From: Fontibacillus phaseoli
GTDB taxonomy: Bacteria > Bacillota > Bacilli > Paenibacillales > Paenibacillaceae
Direction of reading: 5' to 3'
NCBI RefSeq assembly: GCF_003337355.1
Contig: NZ_QPJW01000004.1
Span: forward strand, 269,167 to 333,166
Length of the DNA: 64,000 bases
The translations under genes and the position numbers were made by a program. Within the stretch, counting starts at the first letter, position 1, and the number at the start of each line of letters is the position of its first letter. Of this stretch, positions 14,845-22,992 are shown piece after piece. The notes beneath the pieces are model-generated. The model was given only the letters and a program-made list of their open reading frames with translations, made no database searches and was not told the origin of the DNA.

Positions 14845-15722
14845 ACCGGTTCGGCGCATCACGAAAACAGGCCCGCTCGCTGCGGTTGGACCGGATCGCA
14901 ACGGCTTGTTTCTACGGGCTCGGCGCACTGGTCTTGCTCCTGATTTTTTGGCTTTTGTTTACGATTTTGGGGAAAGGGTTGCCGGGAATTACCCTGTCAT
15001 TCCTGACCAAGCTCCCCGAGGAAATCGATCCCGGCGGCGGTATCGGCCCCATGCTGTTCAATTCCTTTTACGTGCTGATCCTGTCGCTGATCATATCTAT
15101 TCCGATCGGAGTCGGGGCCGGTATTTACATGGCCGAATATGCGCCGAAGAACCGGTTTACGGAAGTGCTGCGGATCTGCGTCGAGTCGCTGTCCTCCGTT
15201 CCGTCCATCGTTTTCGGGCTACTGGGACTAGCGATCTTCGCTGAGCTGCTTGGCATCGGGCTTACGATTCTGGGCGGCGCGGTCAGCCTTGCGTTCCTCA
15301 ATTTGCCGATGCTGGCCCGCGTCACTGAGGAAGCCGTCCGGGCAGTTCCGGACGACTTGCGGAATGCTTCGTATGCGCTTGGCGCGACGAAGTTTGAGGT
15401 GATCCGCACGGTCGTTCTCCCGGTGGCGATGGATGGTATTGTCACCGGCATTTGCCTTGTGGCCGGGCGGGCTTTCGGGGAGTCGGCCGTCATTATTCTG
15501 ACGGCGGGCCTCAGCACGTCAGGAGAGATGTGGGACTTCAACCTGTTCTCGCCCGGCGAGACATTGGCGGTTCATCTATGGTACGTACAATCTGAAGCTA
15601 TCGTGGAGGATGCCCGCCAGATTGCCGATAAATCGGCAGCGGTGCTGGTTTTTGTGGTGCTGCTCATCAACATGGTATTCCGAGTGCCCCTTTGGTTTAA
15701 CAACCGGAAGTTGAAACGTTAA
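14841..15722 (+). CDS. pstA: PstA-like phosphate ABC transporter permease
   Basis: 293 residues, about six membrane helices, partner of PstC. Diagnostic stretches are GGGIGPMLFNSFYVLILSLI, SLSSVPSIVFGLLGLAIFAE, the loop VPDDLRNASYALGATKFEVI and AGRAFGESAVIILTAG. The start overlaps the pstC-like stop (ATGA). It is the last gene before a strong terminator, so the operon ends without an ATPase gene; the energising subunit must be encoded elsewhere if the transporter works. Confidence 0.88.
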   Translation: MNRFGASRKQARSLRLDRIATACFYGLGALVLLLIFWLLFTILGKGLPGITLSFLTKLPEEIDPGGGIGPMLFNSFYVLILSLIISIPIGVGAGIYMAEYAPKNRFTEVLRICVESLSSVPSIVFGLLGLAIFAELLGIGLTILGGAVSLAFLNLPMLARVTEEAVRAVPDDLRNASYALGATKFEVIRTVVLPVAMDGIVTGICLVAGRAFGESAVIILTAGLSTSGEMWDFNLFSPGETLAVHLWYVQSEAIVEDARQIADKSAAVLVFVVLLINMVFRVPLWFNNRKLKR

Positions 15723-15788
15723 AAAAAAATCGCTGTATTCGCAAGCGGCGGAGGCTGGTTATCCGCTCTTGCGATACAGCGATTTTTT
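15721..15788. terminator. Strong bidirectional terminator
   Basis: AAAAATCGCTGTAT-CGCAAGCGG pairs with CCGCTCTTGCGATACAGCGATTTTT across a short loop; A-run on the left and T-run on the right make it usable from both strands, between the pstA-like gene (plus) and the glutathione peroxidase gene (minus). Confidence 0.92.
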
Positions 15789-15812
15789 AATTCAGGGTTG
15801 ATCTTGGACATG

Positions 15813-16307
15813 TTATTCTGCCTTTTGAAGCTGCTGGCGGATGTCTTCTTCCAGCGCTTCCGGCTCAGTGCGGGCACTGTATTGCGTTACGATATTGCCT
15901 TGGCGGTCGATGAGGAATTTGACGAAGTTCCACTCGATATCGCCCGTACGGTAAGGCTCCGGAGTATTTTCTACCAGATACTTGTATAACGGGTGAGCGT
16001 TCTCACCCTTTACATCGATTTTGCTGAACATCGGGAAAGTTACCTGATAGTTCAAGTCGCAAAAGCTTTTAATCTCATCCTCGGTCCCGGGTTCCTGTCC
16101 GGCGAATTGGTTGCAGGGAAATCCGAGTACGGTAAACCCCTTATCCTTATAAGTGCCGTAAAGATGCTGAAGCCCTTTGTAATGGGGGGTCAGGCCGCAG
16201 GCGCTGGCCGTGTTGACGATCAGCAGGACTTGTCCTTTGTACGGTTCAAGCGTGGTTTCTTTTCCGTCGATGGTATTTACCTGGAAGTTATACAGGGATT
16301 GACTCAT
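15813..16307 (-). CDS. Glutathione peroxidase family thiol peroxidase
   Basis: 164 residues, cytoplasmic. The peroxidatic cysteine is Cys37 in NTASACGLTPHYKGLQ, the second conserved site is FPCNQFAGQEPG (Cys65, with Q67), and Cys83 in FCDLNYQVTFPMF is the usual resolving cysteine of the thioredoxin-dependent type; WNFVKFLIDRQG holds the conserved Trp. Having cysteine and no selenocysteine, it probably reduces peroxides with thioredoxin. GGAGGCGGAGCC precedes ATG 16307, and a good promoter lies at 16342-16370 (minus). Monocistronic. BsaA of Bacillus is the closest named relative. Confidence 0.95.
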   Translation of the reverse strand: MSQSLYNFQVNTIDGKETTLEPYKGQVLLIVNTASACGLTPHYKGLQHLYGTYKDKGFTVLGFPCNQFAGQEPGTEDEIKSFCDLNYQVTFPMFSKIDVKGENAHPLYKYLVENTPEPYRTGDIEWNFVKFLIDRQGNIVTQYSARTEPEALEEDIRQQLQKAE

Positions 16308-16341
16308 GGCTCCGCCTCCGTTTTCAAATGTAATCTATTCA

Positions 16342-16370
16342 ATTTTAACTATTAGTACGACGAAACTCAA
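16342..16370 (-). promoter_or_regulatory. Sigma-A promoter of glutathione peroxidase gene
   Basis: Minus strand: TTGAGT (complement of 16365-16370), 17-bp spacer, TAAAAT (complement of 16342-16347), about 35 nt before the ATG. Confidence 0.65.
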
Positions 16371-16543
16371 TTTGAATGGAAAATGGATCGATGATCAAAG
16401 GGAGCGAAATAGACTAAAAAGTGTAAAAAATATGAAAGTAAATCATTGGAATGCCTCTGTCGATTCCGGTTATAATTTAGGAAGATATTTTTTTTGAATA
16501 TAGAAATCGGAATCGGAATTGGTTAAAAATGGGAGGCGGGAAG

Positions 16544-17500
16544 ATGGCCAGGAAATCAAGAAAAGTGACTATCGTTGGGTCAGGTCTCGTCGGGGCGGCG
16601 TGTGCATATTCGATGATCAATCAGTCCATCTGCGATGAGATTATCATGGTGGACCGAACCTATGACCGTGCGGTGGCTCAGGCGCTGGACTTGTCGCATT
16701 GCATGGACTTTACTTCCAACAGAACAAAGGTCCATGCCGGTTACCTGGAGGATTGCAGGGATGTCGACGTAGTCGTGCTGACCGCCGGAGCCAATCCAAA
16801 ACCGGGGCAAACGAGGCTGGATGTGCTGGAGGACGCGGAAAAAATCACCTCGGACATCGTGTCCCGCATCATGAGTAGCGGCTTTGACGGCGTGTTTGTC
16901 GTGGCGGCCAATCCGGTGGATATCGTGACTTATATCGTGCGCGAGGTTTCCGGATTTCCGCGTCATAAAGTAATCGGCACAGGAACCTCCCTGGACTCGG
17001 CGCGATTGAAAACGCTGCTGTCCGACGTTTTCTCCATCGACCCCCGCAGCGTAAACGGGTATGCGTTAGGAGAGCATGGGGAGTCCCAATTCGTAGCCTG
17101 GTCCCACGTGACGATCGGCGGGAAGCCGGTGCTGCAAATTCTGGATCAGCATAAGGAACGTTTCAAAGATGTGGATTTGAACGAGATCGCGCGCAAAACG
17201 AAGGATGCGGGATGGGAGATTTTTACCCGAAAGGGCAATACCCAGTTTGGAATCGGGAACGCGCTTGCCTACATCGTACGTTCGATTCTTAATGACGAGC
17301 ATAAAATTATCGCTATCTCCGTCATCCTCGAAGGCGAGTACGGACAAAGAGACGTTTGCACCGGAGTCCCGGCCATCATCGGGGAAGGCGGCATTCAGGA
17401 AGTGGTAGAGCTCAACCTGACGGAAGAGGAACGGCTCAAATTTCAGCATTCTTGTTCCATATTGCGAAGCGCGATTCAGGGTCTTCCCGGGAAGGGTTGA
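16544..17500 (+). CDS. Lactate/malate dehydrogenase family protein, L-LDH-like with atypical specificity loop
   Basis: 318 residues. The NAD-binding Rossmann motif is VTIVGSGLVGAACAYSMI; catalytic-site motifs are TRLDVL (Arg109 equivalent), NPVDIVTYIV, GTSLDSARLKTLLS and GYALGEHGESQ (catalytic His). The overall form is L-lactate dehydrogenase. However, the specificity loop reads AGANPKPGQTRLDVL where canonical Bacillus LDH has NQKPGETRLD, so proline replaces Gln102, the residue that sets lactate versus malate preference. The substrate may therefore not be pyruvate/lactate. ATG 16544 follows GGGAGG (16531-16536) at 7 nt; an ATG at 16529 precedes that site and is rejected. TATAAT at 16471 is a likely -10. 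Confidence 0.88.
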   Translation: MARKSRKVTIVGSGLVGAACAYSMINQSICDEIIMVDRTYDRAVAQALDLSHCMDFTSNRTKVHAGYLEDCRDVDVVVLTAGANPKPGQTRLDVLEDAEKITSDIVSRIMSSGFDGVFVVAANPVDIVTYIVREVSGFPRHKVIGTGTSLDSARLKTLLSDVFSIDPRSVNGYALGEHGESQFVAWSHVTIGGKPVLQILDQHKERFKDVDLNEIARKTKDAGWEIFTRKGNTQFGIGNALAYIVRSILNDEHKIIAISVILEGEYGQRDVCTGVPAIIGEGGIQEVVELNLTEEERLKFQHSCSILRSAIQGLPGKG

Positions 17501-17613
17501 ATCCGCTGTCGCAGAACAGGAATTATCTCATTTAATGATGATTGGGATCGATGACGTTACTCAGTAAATGGAAATTGTGCCCGAAATGTTGAGGATGAGA
17601 GTTAATGAAAAAT

Positions 17614-17967
17614 AGGGGTTCTCATCCCAGGGACGCAAAAAGCTCTCCCTATAGGGAGAGCTTTTAACTTATACGTCCCAGGAGGGATACTCGCGCTCCG
17701 GCGCGAGACTCCGCTCAGCCACTCCCGCAAAACGCGGGAGGCCTCGCTCCGACGAACCCCACAGGGGTTCTCATCCCAGGGACGCGAAAGGCTCTCCCTA
17801 GGGAGAGCCTTTAATTATTACGTCCCAGGAGGGATACTCGCGCTCCGGCGCGAGACTCCGCTCAGCCCCTCCCGCAAATCGCGGGAGGCCTCGCTCCGAC
17901 GAACCCCACAGGGGTTCTCACCCCAGGGACGCAAAAAGCTCTCCCTAGGGAGAGCTTTTAACTTATA
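17614..17967 (-). repeat. Tandem hairpin-rich element, two full copies plus a partial (locus B)
   Basis: Exact 147-bp period: units at 17674-17820 and 17821-17967, with a partial unit from 17614. Read on the minus strand, each unit has a 5' GCGTCCCTGGGAT, hairpins GAACCCC/GGGGTTC, CTCCCGC/GCGGGAG and CTCGCGC/GCGCGAG, a 3' tail ATCCCTCCTGGGACG pairing with the 5' end, and then a perfect palindrome of the AGCTCTCCCTAGGGAGAGCT type. The 15-nt tail is identical to the 3' end of the tRNA-Arg gene that directly abuts the array at 17968. One copy of the palindrome sits right after the tRNA and probably is its terminator. Same family as 1-296, inverted. Confidence 0.9.
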
Positions 17968-18041
<74 letters not shown>

Positions 18042-18071
18042 ATGAAAAAATAAAAAACAGAAGCAAAAAAT

Positions 18072-18100
18072 ATTTTATCATAGCTAGTTAGGTTGTGCAA
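18072..18100 (-). promoter_or_regulatory. Sigma-A promoter of tRNA-Arg
   Basis: Minus strand: TTGCAC (complement of 18095-18100), 17-bp spacer, TAAAAT (complement of 18072-18077), about 30 nt before the tRNA. Confidence 0.7.
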
Positions 18101-18149
18101 CAGGTTTTTAGCAAGGCGCCAAATCGGACTGATGCGAACCGACGATTTT

Positions 18150-18177
18150 TTGTCTTCCATACTCTCTATGCTATAAT
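18150..18177 (+). promoter_or_regulatory. Sigma-A promoter of the ysoA-like gene
   Basis: TTGTCT (18150-18155), 16-bp spacer, TATAAT (18172-18177); the Shine-Dalgarno AAGGAGG follows at about 18200. Confidence 0.65.
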
Positions 18178-18213
18178 TCTGGTGAATTAGACCGGAAGAA
18201 AGGAGGTGCCCTT

Positions 18214-19128
18214 ATTAGCGGTCATCATCAGAGCGAGAAGGACAACCTTGTTTTATTTCCCAAAACATTGGATTTTTATCAGATAGAGCTGACGAGAATG
18301 CTGGAGACGGAGCGTTACGGCGAGGCTTCGGAGCTCCTGAAATTTTTGTTGCAATGCCAAGGGCAGGACTCCAGACTATACGAGGAATGGCAGGCGCTGC
18401 TGGATTGGCTGACAGACGCATTTCCCCTGCTGCAGGGGGGCGAATCAGGCAGTGTCGAGGATGATGAAATCGGCGAGGAAGACATGGCTAGGCAGCATGT
18501 GGAGGCCAAACTGGCGGAAGATAAAAATTATGCCGACAAGCTGCTGCATGCCGTCATGGAAAAGCCGATGTCCGAGCAGACGTTTCTGGCGCTGGAACAG
18601 CTCGCCTACCTGGATCGGCCGGAAGTCGACGATGAACTGATCGGCTGGCTGCACCGCAAGGAGATACATCCTCTCCTGCAATACCGGGTATTGCAAATTT
18701 TGCGGCGCCGGGGAACTCAAGGCATGATACCATTTTTCCGTTCGGGCGAACATGTGGAAATCGAAATAGAGTCGGTGCCGCTCAAACCGGAGGAATTTCC
18801 CCAGTCCGTTCAAATTGTTTTGGAGCGGGTGGGGGAGCAGACGCAGGTTCACGATCCGACGTTGTTTTATTTTGCCCAGGAACTTTGGACCCAATTTGTT
18901 ATGGCGATTTACGGAACGAACGATTACAAATCGCTGCTTGGCGAAGAGGAGACCATGATCGATATTTGGGCAGCGGCGCTGCATCAAATGGTGGCCGACA
19001 GTCTGCCCGGGGGAATAAGCGATGAGGAAATTCGCAGTCTCTACGGCATTACGGACAGCCTACGTCTCCGTTTCGAACAAGCATACCGTTCTATGCGCCA
19101 GTTCGTTGCTGCCGGCGTGAACGGTTAA
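18214..19128 (+). CDS. YsoA-like/TPR-like protein upstream of trigger factor, probable ATT start
   Basis: 304 residues if translation begins at ATT 18214. An excellent AGGAGG (18201-18206) is 7 nt before ATT; no ATG, GTG or TTG in frame lies near it, and the next in-frame start, TTG 18268, has no Shine-Dalgarno. The in-frame N-terminus ISGHHQSEKDNLVLFPKT looks like real protein. The rest is soluble, acidic and helical (YQIELTRMLETERYGEASEL, LLHAVMEKPMSEQTFLALEQ). Bacillus subtilis has the TPR protein YsoA next to tig, and this is its likely counterpart. The function is unknown, perhaps linked to protein folding by position. Confidence 0.75.
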   Translation: MSGHHQSEKDNLVLFPKTLDFYQIELTRMLETERYGEASELLKFLLQCQGQDSRLYEEWQALLDWLTDAFPLLQGGESGSVEDDEIGEEDMARQHVEAKLAEDKNYADKLLHAVMEKPMSEQTFLALEQLAYLDRPEVDDELIGWLHRKEIHPLLQYRVLQILRRRGTQGMIPFFRSGEHVEIEIESVPLKPEEFPQSVQIVLERVGEQTQVHDPTLFYFAQELWTQFVMAIYGTNDYKSLLGEEETMIDIWAAALHQMVADSLPGGISDEEIRSLYGITDSLRLRFEQAYRSMRQFVAAGVNG

Positions 19129-19181
19129 GAGTTTTTTCGGCAAAAGAGCTAGGTTGCTGCAAGTGTGGCTCCGAACGGCTC

Positions 19182-19210
19182 TTGTAAAAAGAAGTATTGT
19201 TGTTTATAAT
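19182..19210 (+). promoter_or_regulatory. Sigma-A promoter of tig
   Basis: TTGTAA (19182-19187), 17-bp spacer, TATAAT (19205-19210), giving a leader of about 115 nt before the tig ATG. Confidence 0.7.
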
Positions 19211-19331
19211 ATAATGGTTATTCTGAACGTGGACTAAGGACAGCTATACTGGAACCAAGGTAGCTGCTTTTATCGCGCGATTCGGTTTCAGTATTTTAAG
19301 TATATGTGAAATTTGGAGGGGAAGGCATAAA

Positions 19332-20756
19332 ATGAAAGCAACTTGGGAAAAAATAGAGAAGAACCTCGGCGTTCTTGAGGTTGAAGTGGAAGCGGAACGT
19401 GTATCCGTTGCACTTGATAAAGCTTTTCAAAAAGTAGTTAAGAAAGTAAACGTACCTGGTTTCCGTAAGGGTAAAGTACCACGGGGGATTTTTGAATCCC
19501 GCTTCGGTGTTGAAAGCTTGTACCAAGACGCCATCGATATTTTGCTTCCTGAAGTTTATTCTGAAGCGGTCGATCAAACCGATATTTTCCCGGTAGACCG
19601 CCCGGAAGTGGACGTAGAACAATTCGCTAAAGGACAACTTTTCAAATTCAAAGCTAAAGTAACAGTAAAACCTGAAGTGAAGCTTGGTGATTATAAAGGA
19701 GTCGAAGTTCCTGCAACTGACGTTGAAGTCAGCGAAGATGAATTGAACGAAGAGCTTACCCGTATGCAAGAGCGTCATGCTGAACTCGTTGTTATCGATG
19801 AGGAAGCGGCGCAAAATGGCGACACGGTTGTTATCGACTTTGACGGCTCGGTAGACGGTGTTCCATTTGAAGGCGGCAAAGCGGAGCGTTACTCGCTCGA
19901 GCTCGGCAGCAATACATTCATCCCTGGTTTCGAAGAGCAAGTGGTCGGTTTGGCAACAGGCGACTTCAAGGACGTAACCGTTACGTTCCCTGAAACTTAT
20001 CATGCTGAAGAATTGGCCAGTAAAGAAGCGGTATTTAAAGTGAAAGTTCACGAAATCAAACGCAAACAGCTTCCTGAATTGGACGATGAGTTTGCCAAGG
20101 ACGTTAGTGAATTCGACACGTTGAACGAGTATAAAGAAGACTTGAAGAAACAACTGGAATCCCGCAAGCAAAAAGAAGGCGAAGCGGAACGCGAGAAAGT
20201 GCTCGTTGATAAAGTCGGCGAAAGTGCAGAAGTTGAAATTCCGCAAGCCATGGTGGACAGCGAAGTTCAAAACATGGTCCGCGATTTCGACAACCGTCTT
20301 CGCGCTCAAGGCATGAACCTGGACATGTTCCTAGGTTTCTCCGGCCAAAGTATCGATGACTTGAAAGAACAGATGAAGGGCGACGCCGAGAAACGCGTTC
20401 GCAACAATCTGGTTCTGGAGCAAATCGCCAAAGCCGAGAAAATCGAAGCAACGGAAGATGAAATCAACAAAGAGCTTCAGGATATGGCTGAAGCATACAA
20501 ACGCAGCACTGATGAAATCCGTAATATCCTTGCCGCAAACGGTTCGCTCGGTAGCTTGAATGAAGACGTGCTTCTTCGTAAGACGATTCAGTTCCTGCTT
20601 GAAAACTCCAAGGAAGTTCCAGCCGTAAAGACTGAAAAATCCGAAGAATCCAGCAAGCCGGCTGCCAAAAAGTCAACCAAGAAAGCAGCAGCTAAAGCCG
20701 AGCCAAAAGCAGAGGCTGAAGAAGCGGTAACCGAAGATAAACAAGACGAAGAATAA
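19332..20756 (+). CDS. tig: Trigger factor, ribosome-associated chaperone and prolyl isomerase
   Basis: 474 residues. The N-terminal domain has the ribosome-docking signature GFRKGKVPRGIFESRFG (about residues 41-57); the FKBP-type PPIase domain (about 160-240) contains NGDTVVIDFDGSVDGVPFEG and NTFIPGFEEQVVG; the C-terminal chaperone arms follow. The last 50 or so residues are a low-complexity K/A/E tail (KPAAKKSTKKAAAKAEPKAE) beyond the usual ~430-residue length. ATG 19332 follows GGAGGGG. It heads a protein-quality-control group with clpP, clpX, lonB and lonA, though it has its own promoter and terminator. Confidence 0.97.
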   Translation: MKATWEKIEKNLGVLEVEVEAERVSVALDKAFQKVVKKVNVPGFRKGKVPRGIFESRFGVESLYQDAIDILLPEVYSEAVDQTDIFPVDRPEVDVEQFAKGQLFKFKAKVTVKPEVKLGDYKGVEVPATDVEVSEDELNEELTRMQERHAELVVIDEEAAQNGDTVVIDFDGSVDGVPFEGGKAERYSLELGSNTFIPGFEEQVVGLATGDFKDVTVTFPETYHAEELASKEAVFKVKVHEIKRKQLPELDDEFAKDVSEFDTLNEYKEDLKKQLESRKQKEGEAEREKVLVDKVGESAEVEIPQAMVDSEVQNMVRDFDNRLRAQGMNLDMFLGFSGQSIDDLKEQMKGDAEKRVRNNLVLEQIAKAEKIEATEDEINKELQDMAEAYKRSTDEIRNILAANGSLGSLNEDVLLRKTIQFLLENSKEVPAVKTEKSEESSKPAAKKSTKKAAAKAEPKAEAEEAVTEDKQDEE

Positions 20757-20808
20757 GCATCGTCTTTTCGCCTAAGGGATTCACGGGCACACCAACACAT
20801 TACAAATG

Positions 20809-20845
20809 TTAAGGCACGTATACTAAAATGCGTGCCTTAATTTTT
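20809..20845 (+). terminator. Terminator after tig
   Basis: TTAAGGCACG (20809-20818) pairs with CGTGCCTTAA (20831-20840), followed by TTTTT. Confidence 0.9.
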
Positions 20846-20939
20846 CACTTTTCGACATACATTTATTTCCAAAGTTGATCCGGACAACCCTTCGGTTACA
20901 TATTGTATTTTCGGGAACATAAACTGTAATGTGTGAAAA

Positions 20940-20968
20940 ATGACATGCGCGTTTGAACGTGATAGAAT
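20940..20968 (+). promoter_or_regulatory. Putative sigma-A promoter of clpP
   Basis: ATGACA (20940-20945), 17-bp spacer, TAGAAT (20963-20968). I see no clear CtsR operator (GGTCAAA repeat) here. Confidence 0.5.
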
Positions 20969-21012
20969 ATTGTAGGGCGCAGGAAATTTGAAAAGGAAAA
21001 GAGGTTGGTCAC

Positions 21013-21603
21013 ATGAGTCTGGTACCTATGGTCGTAGAACAAACAAACCGGGGAGAACGGTCCTACGATATCTATTCGAGACTGCTCAAGGATCGCATTA
21101 TTTTTCTCAGCAACGCGATCGACGATGACGTAGCCAATCTCGTGATCGCTCAACTGCTGTTTTTGGCAGCGGAAGATCCGGAAAAGGACATTCATCTGTA
21201 CATCAACTCGCCGGGTGGTTCTGTTACAGCCGGGATGGGTATATATGATACGATGCAATATATCAAACCCGATGTGTCAACGATCTGCGTGGGAATGGCT
21301 GCCAGCATGGGGTCGCTTTTGCTTACTGCAGGAGCACCGGGCAAACGTTTTGCACTTCCGAACAGCGAAGTGATGATTCATCAGCCTTTGGGAGGAATCT
21401 CGGGCCAGGCAGCGGATATTAAAATTCATGCCGACTGGATTATCAAGACACGGGAGAAACTGAATCAAATCTATGTGGAACGGACGGGTCAACCCCTTGA
21501 AAAAATTCAGCGCGACACGGATCGCGATTTCTTCATGAGCGCGGAAGAGGCTAAGGCCTACGGGATTATCGACCAGGTCATTAACAAGCCCATTAAATCT
21601 TAA
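21013..21603 (+). CDS. clpP: ATP-dependent Clp protease proteolytic subunit
   Basis: 196 residues, normal length. Catalytic Ser98 in [10 protein letters not shown] and His123 in [12 protein letters not shown] are in the family positions, with the oxyanion region [17 protein letters not shown] and the C-terminal [20 protein letters not shown]. It forms the tetradecameric barrel that degrades substrates delivered by ClpX (encoded 12 nt downstream) and ClpC. GAGGTTGGTCAC precedes the ATG. The adjacent clpP-clpX arrangement implies cotranscription. Confidence 0.98.
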   Translation: MSLVPMVVEQTNRGERSYDIYSRLLKDRIIFLSNAIDDDVANLVIAQLLFLAAEDPEKDIHLYINSPGGSVTAGMGIYDTMQYIKPDVSTICVGMAASMGSLLLTAGAPGKRFALPNSEVMIHQPLGGISGQAADIKIHADWIIKTREKLNQIYVERTGQPLEKIQRDTDRDFFMSAEEAKAYGIIDQVINKPIKS

Positions 21604-21615
21604 AGGGGTGTTTAC

Positions 21616-22872
21616 ATGTTTAAATTCAACGATGAAAAAGGACAATTGAAATGCTCGTTCTGCGGCAAATCGCAGGAACAAGTCCGCAAGCTGGTTGCCG
21701 GACCGGGCGTTTATATATGCGACGAATGTATCGAACTGTGCACGGAAATTGTGGAGGAGGAGCTCGGACATGAAGAGGAGCTCGATCTGAAAGAAATTCC
21801 GAAGCCCAAGGAAATTCGCGATATTTTGGATCAATACGTAATCGGGCAGGAACAGGCGAAAAAATCACTGTCCGTGGCCGTTTACAATCACTATAAACGG
21901 GTTAATACGCAAAGTAAGATTGAAGACGTCGAACTGCAAAAGAGTAACATTCTCCTGCTTGGGCCTACGGGTTCCGGTAAAACATTGTTAGCGCAGACGA
22001 TGGCTAAAATTTTGAATGTCCCGTTTGCGATTGCCGATGCGACTTCCCTTACGGAAGCCGGTTATGTCGGTGAAGACGTGGAAAATATTTTGCTGAAGCT
22101 GATCCAAGCGGCTGACTATGATGTGGAAAAAGCGGAACGCGGCATCATTTATATCGATGAAATCGATAAAGTGGCGCGTAAATCGGAAAATCCGTCCATT
22201 ACCCGCGACGTTTCCGGTGAAGGCGTTCAGCAAGCACTCCTGAAAATTCTGGAAGGCACGGTGGCTTCCGTTCCTCCTCAAGGTGGACGTAAGCACCCGC
22301 ATCAGGAATTTATCCAAATCGATACGACGAATATTTTGTTTATTTGCGGCGGCGCCTTTGACGGGTTGGAGCAGATGATCAAACGCCGGATCGGCAAAAA
22401 AGTGATCGGATTCAATACGGGCAGCGATGGACAAAAGGATTTGAAACCGGGGGAATACTTGTCGATGGTATTGCCGGAAGATCTGCTGAAATTCGGATTA
22501 ATTCCGGAATTTGTCGGCCGTCTGCCAGTCATCTCGACATTGGAGCCTTTGGACGAGAAGACCTTGGTCCGTATTCTGGCCGAGCCGAAGAACGCTTTGG
22601 TGAAGCAGTACCAAAAGCTGCTGGAGCTGGACAATGTAAATCTCCAGTTTGAGCCAAAAGCGCTTGAGGCGATTGCTCGCGAAGCGATCAAACGGAATAC
22701 CGGCGCTCGCGGACTTCGTTCCATCATTGAAGGCATCATGCTTGATGTGATGTATGAAGTTCCTTCCCGCGATGACATCACGGATTGCGTTATTACCGAG
22801 AAAGTCGTTCTGGAGAAAACGGTACCCGAACTGGAAGACAAGAAGAGCAAGAAACAAGAAGAGAGCGCGTAA
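21616..22872 (+). CDS. clpX: ATP-dependent Clp protease ATP-binding subunit ClpX
   Basis: 418 residues. The N-terminal zinc-binding domain has [10 protein letters not shown] and CDECIELC; the AAA+ core has Walker [14 protein letters not shown], Walker [13 protein letters not shown], pore loop [11 protein letters not shown] and the IGF-type loop that docks ClpP (KKVIGFNTG). Sensor 2 is in [15 protein letters not shown]. The C-terminus is charged. ATG 21616 follows AAAGGGGTG. It unfolds substrates for ClpP. Confidence 0.98.
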   Translation: MFKFNDEKGQLKCSFCGKSQEQVRKLVAGPGVYICDECIELCTEIVEEELGHEEELDLKEIPKPKEIRDILDQYVIGQEQAKKSLSVAVYNHYKRVNTQSKIEDVELQKSNILLLGPTGSGKTLLAQTMAKILNVPFAIADATSLTEAGYVGEDVENILLKLIQAADYDVEKAERGIIYIDEIDKVARKSENPSITRDVSGEGVQQALLKILEGTVASVPPQGGRKHPHQEFIQIDTTNILFICGGAFDGLEQMIKRRIGKKVIGFNTGSDGQKDLKPGEYLSMVLPEDLLKFGLIPEFVGRLPVISTLEPLDEKTLVRILAEPKNALVKQYQKLLELDNVNLQFEPKALEAIAREAIKRNTGARGLRSIIEGIMLDVMYEVPSRDDITDCVITEKVVLEKTVPELEDKKSKKQEESA

Positions 22873-22926
22873 GGCTTTAAGCCGTAATCGCGACAAAATA
22901 GATGCCGAAATCTCCATCTTTGCAGC

Positions 22927-22954
22927 AGAAAGGTCCCTTGACGGGCCTTTCTTT
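22927..22954 (+). terminator. Putative terminator between clpX and ispG
   Basis: AGAAAGGTCC (22927-22936) pairs with GGGCCTTTCT-type arm (22943-22952), followed by TT; modest T-tract, so read-through to ispG is possible. Confidence 0.55.
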
Positions 22955-22992
22955 GCAGGGGTGGAGCTTTGGCGTTATGGGGGAGACCTAAA

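Noticed and set aside
19296..20309. Antisense open frame of 337 codons over tig
   Set aside because: Phe-rich, motif-free shadow of trigger factor.
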